NCBI GenBank assembly: GCA_013695075.1
Contig: JACDBE010000124.1
Coordinates: 1 to 6,396 of the forward strand
DNA from: Acidimicrobiia bacterium
Lineage (GTDB): Bacteria > Actinomycetota > Acidimicrobiia > Spongiisociales > UBA5794
Direction: 5' to 3'
DNA: 6,396 nt
The notes beneath the pieces were generated by a model. That model made no database searches. It was given only the letters and a program-made list of their open reading frames with translations, and had not been told where the DNA came from. Both the position numbers and the translations under genes were made by a program. Shown here piece by piece: positions 1-6,000 of the stretch (positions are counted from its first letter, which is position 1; the number at the start of each line of letters is the position of its first letter).

Positions 1-3
1 CAA

Positions 4-23
4 GGCGATCGACGCCGATCGCC
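4..23 (-). terminator. Hairpin terminator candidate behind tRNA-Thr
   Basis: Perfect inverted repeat: arms GGCGATC and GATCGCC (7 bp) around a 6-nt loop. It begins 3 nt past the discriminator base of tRNA-Thr on the minus strand. There is no clear U-tract, which is common for actinobacterial terminators. The position directly after a tRNA gene supports a termination or 3'-processing role, which is inferred. Confidence 0.5.
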
Positions 24-25
24 AG

Positions 26-97
26 AGCCCCCTCCGGGATTTGAACCCGGGACCCCTTCCTTACCATGGAAGTGCTCTGCCACTGAGCTAAGGGGGC
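26..97 (-). tRNA. tRNA-Thr (anticodon GGT)
   Basis: Reading the minus strand, the sequence folds into a complete class I cloverleaf. The acceptor stem is GCCCCCT/AGGGGGC (97-91 with 33-27) and the D stem is GCTC/GAGC. The anticodon stem CTTCC/GGAAG carries loop ATGGTAA, so the anticodon is GGT (Thr, codons ACC and ACU). The T arm is CCGGG-TTCAAAT-CCCGG. The discriminator is T at position 26; no CCA is encoded, so it must be added by the nucleotidyltransferase. A TATCCT box (121-126) lies 23 nt upstream and a hairpin follows the 3' end. The D-arm/anticodon segment at 64-78 recurs in inverted orientation in both upstream 46-bp repeats. Confidence in identity is high from the fold alone. Confidence 0.97.
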
Positions 98-120
98 GCT
101 GCTCACCTGAACGGCGCCGA

Positions 121-126
121 AGGATA
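121..126 (-). promoter_or_regulatory. Putative -10 box (TATCCT) for tRNA-Thr
   Basis: The minus strand reads TATCCT 23 nt before the mature 5' end of tRNA-Thr. The same hexamer sits 12 nt before tRNA-Tyr (1747-1752), which favours a promoter role. No good -35 hexamer lies 16-18 nt upstream, so the call is tentative. The hexamer is also the end of the 46-bp repeat and is present in the second copy (306-311), where no intact tRNA follows. Confidence 0.4.
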
Positions 127-166
127 GAGCACCTCCATGGCACCATGGCTGGTCATGGGCGGCCTC
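121..166. repeat. 46-bp tRNA-associated repeat, copy A
   Basis: It is identical at 43 of 46 positions to copy B at 306-351. Its core CCATGG-CA-CCATGG (135-148) is self-complementary. Positions 126-140 read AGAGCACCTCCATGG, which matches the D-arm/anticodon segment of tRNA-Thr (sense strand) with one difference, so the repeat carries tRNA-like sequence in the orientation opposite to the tRNA gene. Its right end merges into a GC-rich hairpin at 159-176. Confidence 0.8.
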
Positions 167-202
167 CACCGGCCGCTGCTCTGCCACTTGAGCTAAGGGG
201 GC
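159..202 (-). pseudogene. Truncated Thr-like tRNA (5' half only)
   Basis: On the minus strand from 202, the sequence repeats the 5' part of tRNA-Thr almost exactly: acceptor strand GCCCCCT, TA, D stem GCTC/GAGC and a D loop with one extra A. After base A26 (position 177) it continues into the hairpin GCGGCC-GGTGGA-GGCCGC (176-159), which stands where an anticodon arm should be and contains GGT, but has no U33 and a non-standard loop. There is no T arm or 3' acceptor strand; the sequence instead runs into repeat copy A. It cannot fold as a tRNA by itself. It is either a recombination remnant of a Thr tRNA or a tRNA-mimicking leader of the real tRNA-Thr 62 nt downstream. Confidence 0.75.
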
Positions 203-305
203 GATGCCGCCCAGGCGGGCGCTTCTACGACCGAGACCCAATCCGTCCGCCACGACGGATGGCCGAACCCAGCGCGGCTGGTGCCGGACCCGGTGCAGCC
301 GGGAC

Positions 306-351
306 AGGATAGAGCACTTCCATGGCACCATGGCTGGTCACTGGCGGCCTC
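306..351. repeat. 46-bp tRNA-associated repeat, copy B
   Basis: Second copy, 43/46 identical to 121-166. Here the tRNA-like segment AGAGCACTTCCATGG (311-325) is an exact 15-nt match to the sense strand of tRNA-Thr (minus-strand 78-64). The segment at 337-352 (GTCACTGGCGGCCTCG) also matches copy C at 1709-1724 exactly. Between the truncated tRNA and this copy (203-305) I see no gene and no other recognisable signal. Confidence 0.8.
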
Positions 352-365
352 GGTGCGCGACCGCC
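343..365 (-). terminator. Weak hairpin terminator candidate after the nuclease gene
   Basis: Arms GGCGG and CCGCC flank an inner TCG/CGA pairing with a two-base bulge. It begins 29 nt past the TGA of the 365-residue minus-strand gene. It is GC-rich and without a U-tract. It partly coincides with the end of repeat copy B, so the hairpin may belong to the repeat rather than to the gene. Confidence 0.25.
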
Positions 366-393
366 GGGTGGAGCCGGTCGAATGGGTCGTCGC

Positions 394-1491
394 TCACCCT
401 GGCTCGTAGGTGATCTCGTCCGTCGAGTCGTCCTGAACCAACCCGACGACATCCTGCGATTCGAGCTCCGCGAGCAAAGAGTGCACGTCCTTGAGAGTGG
501 AGACGATGCTGGCGAGGCAAGCTTCGCGATCGCCGTCTGCCGGCAGCGGCACGGGGATCTGCAGCCCGTCGTCGTCGAACAGACGCCGGGGCTCGGAGGT
601 GCGCAGCGGCTCGAGCGCCTCGGAGACACGTGGATCCGACTTGGGGTAGATGCGCACCCAGAGTGGGGTGTCGGCCAACGACGCCCATCGACTGAAGTTG
701 GCGTGCAGAAGGGACTCGACTCCAGCCAGCTTGAAGTACTTGCCGAACCAACCCTGCCCGGCGGACCACTTGAACCCCCGCGTCACGACCAGGTGCTCGC
801 CTCGGAGCACCTCGATGGCGTCGATCAGAAGCCCGTCCAGCGCCAGTAGGTGTCGACCTGTGTCACCTTCGAGGAATGGGGCGCCAAATGGCATGAAACC
901 TTCGCGGTCCTCTCGGGCGCAGAGTCCGCGCAGTTGGGTGATCTCAGCCAGCACTTGTTGGTTCGCTTCACCGAGAGGAATGCCGCTGAGGTCGTCGAGC
1001 ACCGCCGCCCAGGTTGTGACGGCCAGTGTCACGGATCCGCTAGTAGCGACCATGCCGTCGCCACTCGAAGTCGTGGCCATCCCTGCCTCGTCACTTCGAC
1101 GGAGCAGCCGGGGCCACAGTTGGGCTGCGCGCGACGTTGGCACCAGAAACACCAGGAGCGCCGGAACCTCCAGCGCAGCCAGCGCGCGCATGTAGGCCCC
1201 GGGTTGGTTGCTCGTGAGCGGCGCGTCGAACTTCACCTCAACGACTAGCGGCGTGACCCCATCGGAGGTCGCGCCCACAAGGTCCCGGATACCGGCATCA
1301 CCGTCGTCGCCGACCTGGATCCGATACCTGGCGAGTGATGGAAGCGAAGGGGCCAGGGCGCGAAGGTGGCGCTGGAACGCGTCCGAAACCAGCGGATTCC
1401 GTAGCACGTACTCGAGGGCCTCGGTAGCGAGGTTCTCTGAACCGTGGCCCAGGCGGCCGCTGAGATGCGCCAGGAGAGTCGAATCGCTCAC
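394..1491 (-). CDS. PD-(D/E)XK nuclease-fold protein, putative
   Basis: A 365-residue soluble protein with no signal peptide or membrane segment. The N-terminal part looks like a PD-(D/E)XK nuclease core: a helix with SENLATEAL (18-26), then D70 in GIRD, E85 and K87 in a hydrophobic strand VVEVK (83-87), and Q96 in the following helix region. This D...ExK-Q order is the catalytic signature of the superfamily, used by restriction enzymes and many defence proteins. The C-terminal half has a WFGKYFKL segment (248-255) and a tryptophan-rich stretch to LWVRIYP (277-283); I do not recognise its fold but such a region could bind substrate. The tail (345-365) is acidic. The start is GTG at 1491, supported by GGAGGA six bases upstream; the stop is TGA. 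The gene stands alone, flanked by tRNA genes and repeats. Hand-counted 60-base segments give 36/60 G+C at 421-480 and at 1381-1440 against 46/60 at 4561-4620 in the S8 gene, which hints at acquisition. A defence role is plausible but not shown. Confidence 0.8.
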   Translation of the reverse strand: MSDSTLLAHLSGRLGHGSENLATEALEYVLRNPLVSDAFQRHLRALAPSLPSLARYRIQVGDDGDAGIRDLVGATSDGVTPLVVEVKFDAPLTSNQPGAYMRALAALEVPALLVFLVPTSRAAQLWPRLLRRSDEAGMATTSSGDGMVATSGSVTLAVTTWAAVLDDLSGIPLGEANQQVLAEITQLRGLCAREDREGFMPFGAPFLEGDTGRHLLALDGLLIDAIEVLRGEHLVVTRGFKWSAGQGWFGKYFKLAGVESLLHANFSRWASLADTPLWVRIYPKSDPRVSEALEPLRTSEPRRLFDDDGLQIPVPLPADGDREACLASIVSTLKDVHSLLAELESQDVVGLVQDDSTDEITYEPG

Positions 1492-1497
1492 GGTGAG

Positions 1498-1503
1498 TCC
1501 TCC
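1498..1503 (-). promoter_or_regulatory. Ribosome binding site of the nuclease-fold gene
   Basis: GGAGGA on the minus strand, 6 nt before the GTG at 1491-1489. It fixes the start; no better-placed alternative lies upstream. Confidence 0.75.
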
Positions 1504-1520
1504 AGGTCGAGGTCGATGGA

Positions 1521-1526
1521 GCTATA
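1521..1526 (-). promoter_or_regulatory. Weak -10 candidate (TATAGC) for the nuclease-fold gene
   Basis: The minus strand reads TATAGC about 30 nt before the GTG start and 17 nt before the ribosome binding site. It is the most AT-rich hexamer near the gene, but no convincing -35 box is found at 16-19 nt. The rest of the 273-nt gap between this gene and tRNA-Tyr (1492-1764) contains no gene I can support apart from repeat copy C and the tRNA-Tyr -10 box. Confidence 0.25.
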
Positions 1527-1708
1527 CCCAGAAGTTGTGGATGACGGGTTGGTGGTCGGGGCGTTACACACCCTCCTGGTGTCATGTCAGACGATTCGCC
1601 GGTTGGTGCCGGCGAGGAGGAGTGCGCCGATGCTCAAGATAGTTCATGAACCGGGTGGTGAGGTGCTAGCCGCCCTCGACGTTGGGGTGGGTCTGAACGA
1701 GTTGTGCC

Positions 1709-1733
1709 GTCACTGGCGGCCTCGACCGGCCGC
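1709..1733. repeat. Partial third copy of the tRNA-associated repeat (copy C)
   Basis: GTCACTGGCGGCCTCG (1709-1724) is identical to 337-352 of copy B. The hairpin at 1716-1733, GCGGCC-TCGACC-GGCCGC, matches the hairpin at 159-176 with one loop difference. It lacks the CCATGG core. It lies 31 nt upstream of tRNA-Tyr, so all copies of this family in the window are next to tRNA sequences. Confidence 0.6.
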
Positions 1734-1746
1734 GGGCGGGACACGG

Positions 1747-1752
1747 TATCCT
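1747..1752 (+). promoter_or_regulatory. Putative -10 box (TATCCT) for tRNA-Tyr
   Basis: TATCCT fits the TAnnnT pattern and lies 12 nt before the mature 5' end. A TCGACC (4/6 to TTGACA) at 1722-1727, in the loop of repeat copy C, would be a -35 with a long 19-nt spacer. The same hexamer precedes tRNA-Thr. Confidence 0.45.
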
Positions 1753-1764
1753 CACCGACTCCGA

Positions 1765-1847
1765 GCCGGGATGCCCGAGCGGCCAAAGGGAGCAGACTGT
1801 AAATCTGCCGGCATTCGCCTACGGAGGTTCGAATCCTTCTCCCGGCA
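1765..1847 (+). tRNA. tRNA-Tyr (anticodon GTA)
   Basis: An 83-nt class II tRNA with a long variable arm, as expected for bacterial tRNA-Tyr. The acceptor stem is GCCGGGA/TCCCGGC with discriminator A1847. The anticodon stem GCAGA/TCTGC carries loop CTGTAAA, anticodon GTA at 1799-1801. The T arm is GGAGG-TTCGAAT-CCTTC. Only ACC of the 3' end is present (followed by G), so CCA is not fully encoded. It is a single tRNA unit, convergent with htpX. Confidence 0.97.
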
Positions 1848-1892
1848 CCGACACGAACCAGCACACCGAACTGCAAGCAGGACGCGCCACGG

Positions 1893-1925
1893 CGCCAGCC
1901 TCCACGATCACCGAGGTGGCTGGCG
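1893..1925. terminator. Bidirectional terminator hairpin between tRNA-Tyr and htpX
   Basis: An 11-position inverted repeat: CGCCAGCCTCC (1893-1903) and GGTGGCTGGCG (1915-1925) pair with one T-T mismatch around an 11-nt loop. It sits in the 164-nt gap between two convergent genes, where a shared terminator is expected. There is no U-tract on either side. Confidence 0.5.
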
Positions 1926-2011
1926 ACGCCTCACGGCGACGGCAACGACCGTCCCAACATCAACGGCACCGGCCCGCATCGAAAGGCTGCGACCACAGCC
2001 CTCGGCCGACT

Positions 2012-2878
2012 TCAGCGGACGCCGCTGGCCATCTGTTGCAGGCGCGCTACCCGTTCGGCGATGGGCGGGTGGGTGGCGAACATGCGGGCGATGCCGCCGC
2101 CGCGGCGCCCGCCGAACGCCTTGAGCGGGTCGGCGATGAACAGCTGGGACACGGCGGGGTTGACCGCCATGGGCACCCTGCTGGTTCCTGCATCCAGCTT
2201 GCCGAGGGCACTGGCCAGCGCCAGCGGGGCGCCGGTGATCTCCGCCCCGGACCGATCCGCCTGGAACTCACGAGACCGCGAGATCGCCACCTGGATGAGC
2301 ATGGCCGCCAGGGGGGCCACGATCAGCGCCACCAAGCCGAGGATGGCGCTAAGGGGGTTGTTGCTCTCCCGGTCGCGGCCCATCCCCCCGAACATCGCCA
2401 TGCGGGTGAGGAACGACAGGGCGGCGCCGACAGTGGCGGCGATGGTGGAGATCAGGATGTCGCGGTTCTTGACGTGGGCCAGCTCATGGGCCAGCACCCC
2501 TTCCAGCTCCTCGGGCCGCATCAGCTCGAGGATCCCCCGGGTGACCGCAACCGCGGCGTGTTGCGGGTTGCGCCCGGTGGCGAAGGCGTTGGGCTGGGGC
2601 TGCTCGATGAGGTAGAGCTTGGGCATGGGCAGTTCCTCGCGCGCCGCCAGTGACGCCACCATCCGCTCCACCTCGGGCAGCGTCCCCGGTTCGATGCGCT
2701 TGGCCCGGGCCGACGCCAGCGCCAACCGGTCCGAGAAGAAGTACATGGCGAAGTTGAACAGCACGGCGATGACCAGGGCAATGGCGGCCCCTTGGGAACC
2801 ATTGAGGACCGACCCCACCAGCACGAACAGACCGCCGAGCAGCCCGAGCAGACCGGCGGTCTTGAGGTTGTTGGACAC
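2012..2878 (-). CDS. htpX: HtpX, membrane zinc metalloprotease (M48B)
   Basis: Integral cytoplasmic-membrane protease that degrades misfolded membrane proteins in the cell-envelope stress response. The zinc site is HELAH at 131-135, with the third ligand E204 in SREFQAD. Family-conserved NAFATG (97-102) and FATHPP (267-272) are present. Four hydrophobic segments (about 8-24, 31-47, 141-160, 178-199) give the usual topology with the active site facing the cytoplasm. I chose GTG at 2878 because it gives 288 residues, the usual family length, begins with the typical SNNLKTA-type terminus, and follows a TAACAT -10 box by 7 nt. An in-frame TTG at 2923 would add 15 residues without support. Stop is TGA. 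The gene is divergent from the S8 protease gene and convergent with tRNA-Tyr. All key residues are intact. Confidence 0.95.
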   Translation of the reverse strand: MSNNLKTAGLLGLLGGLFVLVGSVLNGSQGAAIALVIAVLFNFAMYFFSDRLALASARAKRIEPGTLPEVERMVASLAAREELPMPKLYLIEQPQPNAFATGRNPQHAAVAVTRGILELMRPEELEGVLAHELAHVKNRDILISTIAATVGAALSFLTRMAMFGGMGRDRESNNPLSAILGLVALIVAPLAAMLIQVAISRSREFQADRSGAEITGAPLALASALGKLDAGTSRVPMAVNPAVSQLFIADPLKAFGGRRGGGIARMFATHPPIAERVARLQQMASGVR

Positions 2879-2885
2879 GCCGGCA

Positions 2886-2891
2886 ATGTTA
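2886..2891 (-). promoter_or_regulatory. -10 box (TAACAT) for leaderless htpX
   Basis: TAACAT on the minus strand matches TAnnnT, and the 7-nt gap to the GTG would put the transcript start at or next to the first base of the start codon. There is no Shine-Dalgarno sequence before this GTG, which agrees with leaderless translation. No clear -35 box at standard distance. Confidence 0.5.
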
Positions 2892-2927
2892 CCGGCGAGC
2901 GCTTGTCTAACCGGGCGGGTCAATGGG

Positions 2928-2943
2928 CCGTCGAGGTCGACGG
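2928..2943. promoter_or_regulatory. Palindromic operator candidate between htpX and the S8 gene
   Basis: CCGTCGA-GG-TCGACGG: perfect 7-bp arms around a central GG. It is upstream of the htpX -10 box and upstream of the S8 -10 candidate, where a regulator could act on both. Which regulator, if any, is unknown. Confidence 0.4.
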
Positions 2944-2963
2944 TGCCCTATCCCCCGGGGCAC
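2943..2963. repeat. Second inverted repeat in the divergent region
   Basis: Arms GTGCCC (2943-2948) and GGGCAC (2958-2963) around a 9-nt loop, directly abutting the palindrome at 2928-2943. It could be a half of a larger regulatory site or chance in GC-rich DNA. Confidence 0.3.
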
Positions 2964-2980
2964 AGGCCATCACCCCCGGC

Positions 2981-2986
2981 TAGTCT
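2981..2986 (+). promoter_or_regulatory. -10 candidate (TAGTCT) for the S8 protease gene
   Basis: TAGTCT fits TAnnnT in the plus direction. It predicts a 5' UTR of roughly 100 nt containing the hairpin at 3032-3056. No good -35 box at 16-18 nt. Confidence 0.35.
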
Positions 2987-3031
2987 GGGCACAGACGGAG
3001 TGACACACCCGAGGCGCCGTTTCGTTTGGGT

Positions 3032-3056
3032 CGCTCGCCCGGTCGACGGGCGGGCG
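3032..3056 (+). promoter_or_regulatory. 5' UTR hairpin of the S8 protease gene
   Basis: CGCTCGCCC pairs with GGGCGGGCG over 9 positions (one T-G wobble) around loop GGTCGAC. It ends 35 nt before the GTG start and 17 nt before the ribosome binding site. It could act as a transcript stabiliser or attenuator, or as a DNA site; no riboswitch class is recognised. Confidence 0.4.
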
Positions 3057-3073
3057 GCGGCTGCGACACTGCG

Positions 3074-3083
3074 AGGAAGGGGG
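3074..3083 (+). promoter_or_regulatory. Ribosome binding site of the S8 protease gene
   Basis: Purine-rich AGGAAGGGGG, 8 nt before the GTG at 3092. It decides in favour of this start over an in-frame TTG at 3026. Confidence 0.65.
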
Positions 3084-3091
3084 TCCACCGG

Positions 3092-6000
3092 GTGAAACGG
3101 ACTGCCGTCCTGATCGTCGCGCTGGCGACCACGGCGTCGCTTGTCTTTGCCGCGTCTGCGGCGCCGAGCGTGCCACCCGATGCGCTGACCAGCATCGCCG
3201 GGGCCAAGTCGGCCGCCCTCCACCTGGTGCTGATGGCCTCCGATCCGGTCGCCACCTACGACGGAGATGTGGCCGGACCGGCCGCTACCATGCCCGCCCC
3301 CGGCGAGCGGCTGGACGCCTCGACGCCAGCCGCGAGGGCATACGCCGAGGTCCTGCGCGCCGAGCACGACGCCGCCCTCGACGACGCCGGGGTGGCGACT
3401 GGCGCCAGGCTGTACGACTACACGGTGGCCGTCAACGGCTTCGCCGCCCGGCTCAGCGCAGCGGAGGCGGCGGCGCTGGCCTCATTGCCCGAGGTGCTCG
3501 CCGTCATCCCCGATCAGCTGCGCCGACCGGCCACCGACTCCTCCCCCGGCTACCTCGAGCTGGACAATCCGCAGGGTGCCTGGGCCACCGGGTACACCGG
3601 TGAGGACGTCGTCGTCGGGGTCATCGACACCGGGATCTGGCCCGAGCACCCCAGCTTTGCCGCTGACGGCTACCGGGATCGCCCGGACGGGTTCACCCCA
3701 AGCGGGTGCGAGTTCGGCGCCACCGCCTTCAACCCGGACGACGCCGACTTCGCCTGCGGGGGCAAGTTGGTGACCGCCCGGGCCTTCGGTGAGGCGTTCC
3801 ACGGCGGGAGCGGCGACGGCCTCGCCGCCGGCGAGTTCTTGTCGGCCCGCGATGCCGACGGCCACGGCAGCCACGTGGCGGCCACCGCCGCCGGCAACCA
3901 GGACGTGGCGGCGTCGATGCTCGGTGCGGCCTGGGCACCGGTGTCCGGGGTCGCTCCCCGGGCTCGGCTCGCCGTCTACAAGGCGTGCTGGGCCACCGGC
4001 CCCGGAGAGAGCGCCTGCTCCACCGCCGATCTGGTGGCCGCCATCGACCAGGCCGTCGCTGACGGTGTCGATGTGATCAACTACTCGGTGGGTTCGGGAT
4101 CGGCGACCTTCGGTGTCGACGAGCTCGCCTTCCTGTTCACCACCGCCGCCGGGATCCCGGTGGCCACCCCGGCGGGCAACAGCGGTCCCGGGGGCGGCAC
4201 CATCGCCGCCCCGGCCACCGCCCCATGGGTGACATCGGTGGGCGCCGCCACCCACGACCGGACATTCCAGGGCTCCGTGACCCTCGGCGACGGCACCGTG
4301 CTCACCGGGGTCAGCATCACCGCCGGCACCACCGGACGGCAGCTGATCTCCGGCGAGGCCGCCGGGAACGCCGAGTGCGACCCCGCCGTGTCGTTCTCCA
4401 CCGACATCACCAGGGCCATCGTGGTCTGCGCCCGGGGCACGGTGACCCGCATCGCCAAGGGCCAGGCCGTCAACGAGCAGGGCGGCAGCGGGATGATCCT
4501 GGTCAACTCCGAGGCCGGCGATTCGCTCGACACGGACAGCCACTTCGTCCCCACCGTCCACCTCGAGGCCGCCGACGCCGCCACCCTGGACGCTTACCTG
4601 GAGGCGGCGGGCAGCGAAGCCACCGCGGTGCTCAGCGGAGCCGTCCCCGCCCTGGGCGGCGGAGGCGTGGTCGCCGCCTTCTCGTCGCGAGGACCGGGTC
4701 GTCTCAGCGCCGACATCATCAAACCGGACCTGGTGGCTCCCGGGGTCGACATCCTCGCCGCCACCAGCCCCGGCGGTCTCCTCGGGGTGCCCGGCCAGCT
4801 GTTCCGGGCGCTGGGCGGCACCTCGATGGCCGCCGCACACGTCGCCGGGGTGTACGCCATGCTCGTCCAGGCTCATCCCGACTGGTCACCGGCGATGGCC
4901 AAGTCGGCACTGGTCACCAGCACCAGGCGGGATGTCTACGCCGAGGATGGCGAGACCCCGGCCGAAGCGTTTGACATGGGTGCCGGGTACCTGTGGCCCG
5001 GCCCCAAGGTGTACCAGCGGGGCAGCGCCTTCAACCCGGGGTTGGTCTACGACGCCGGGGTGCTGGACTACACCGCCTTCGCCTGCGGGGCGGGATTGGG
5101 TTCCCTGTTGGTCTCTGGCACCTGCGACGACCTGGCCGCCCAGGGGTACCCCACCGATGCCAGCGACGTCAACCTGCCGTCGATCGCCGTCGCCGACGTT
5201 GCCCAAAGCCAAGCCGTAACCCGCACCGTCACCTCGGTGGCCGACAAGACCAGGGTGTTCACAGCCGAGGTCCGCCAACCGCCCGGGTTCTCCGTCGAGG
5301 TGAGCCCGGCGACGCTGACCCTGGCCCCGGGCGAGACCGCTTCGTTCACGGTGACCTTCACCCCGCAACGGGCCGACCTCGATGTGTGGCGCTTCGGCAT
5401 CCTGAGCTGGGTCACCGATGGCTACCGGGTGGTGAGCCCGCTGGCGGTGCGCGCCGTCGCCTTCACCGCCGATGTCGCCACCACCGGTGCCGGCGAATCG
5501 GGCACGGCGCGGATCACCGTCGGGTTCGGTTACAGCGGCGGGTACCAGCCGCTCCCCACCGGGCTGGTCCCTCCCGAGGTCACCAGCGGGTCGGTGGACG
5601 CCGACCCGTCACAGGACATCAACACCGCCTTGGCCAGCGGAACCGGAATCAGCCTGCACACCATCGAGGTCACCGACACCACCCGGGTGGTGAGGGTCGC
5701 CGTGGACGGCGAAACCGGGGATCTCGACCTGTACGTGTTCGGTGCCAATGGCGCCTTCGTCGCCGGGAGCGGGTCGACCATGGCGGTGGAGCAGGTCGAC
5801 TTCGTACCCACCCACAGCGGGTCGTACACTGTGGCAGTGCACGGCTTTGCCACCGGGGACAGGACGGTTGACTACGACCTGTCCACCTGGCTGGCGGTTG
5901 ACGAAGCCGACGCCGGGTTCGTGGTTACCGACGCCCCGCCCAGCGCTGCCAACGGAGAAACTGCCGTGATCACCGTGTCCTGGACCGACCTGGAGACCGA

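Noticed and set aside
306..351. A possible plus-strand tRNA in the repeat, since it contains AGAGCACTTCCATGG
   Set aside because: No acceptor pairing and no T-arm (GTTCRA-type) sequence can be found around it; only the D/anticodon segment is tRNA-like.
121..351. A CRISPR-like arrangement of two repeats with a spacer
   Set aside because: Only two copies, 139 nt apart, with tRNA sequence between them and no cas genes in the window.
1584..1649. A 21-codon frame (MSDDSPVGAGEEE...) upstream of tRNA-Tyr
   Set aside because: No convincing ribosome binding site, no recognisable similarity, and the length is easily reached by chance in GC-rich DNA.
1622..2124. A plus-strand frame running through tRNA-Tyr with a purine-rich GAGGAGG before an ATG at 1630
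   Set aside because: It reads through the tRNA gene and into the antisense of htpX, and the translation is Arg/Pro/Ala-rich without any domain.
3482..4876. A long minus-strand open frame antisense to the S8 protease gene
   Set aside because: It is a Gly/Ala/Asp/His-rich product typical of the antisense of high-GC genes; the plus strand encodes all S8 catalytic motifs.
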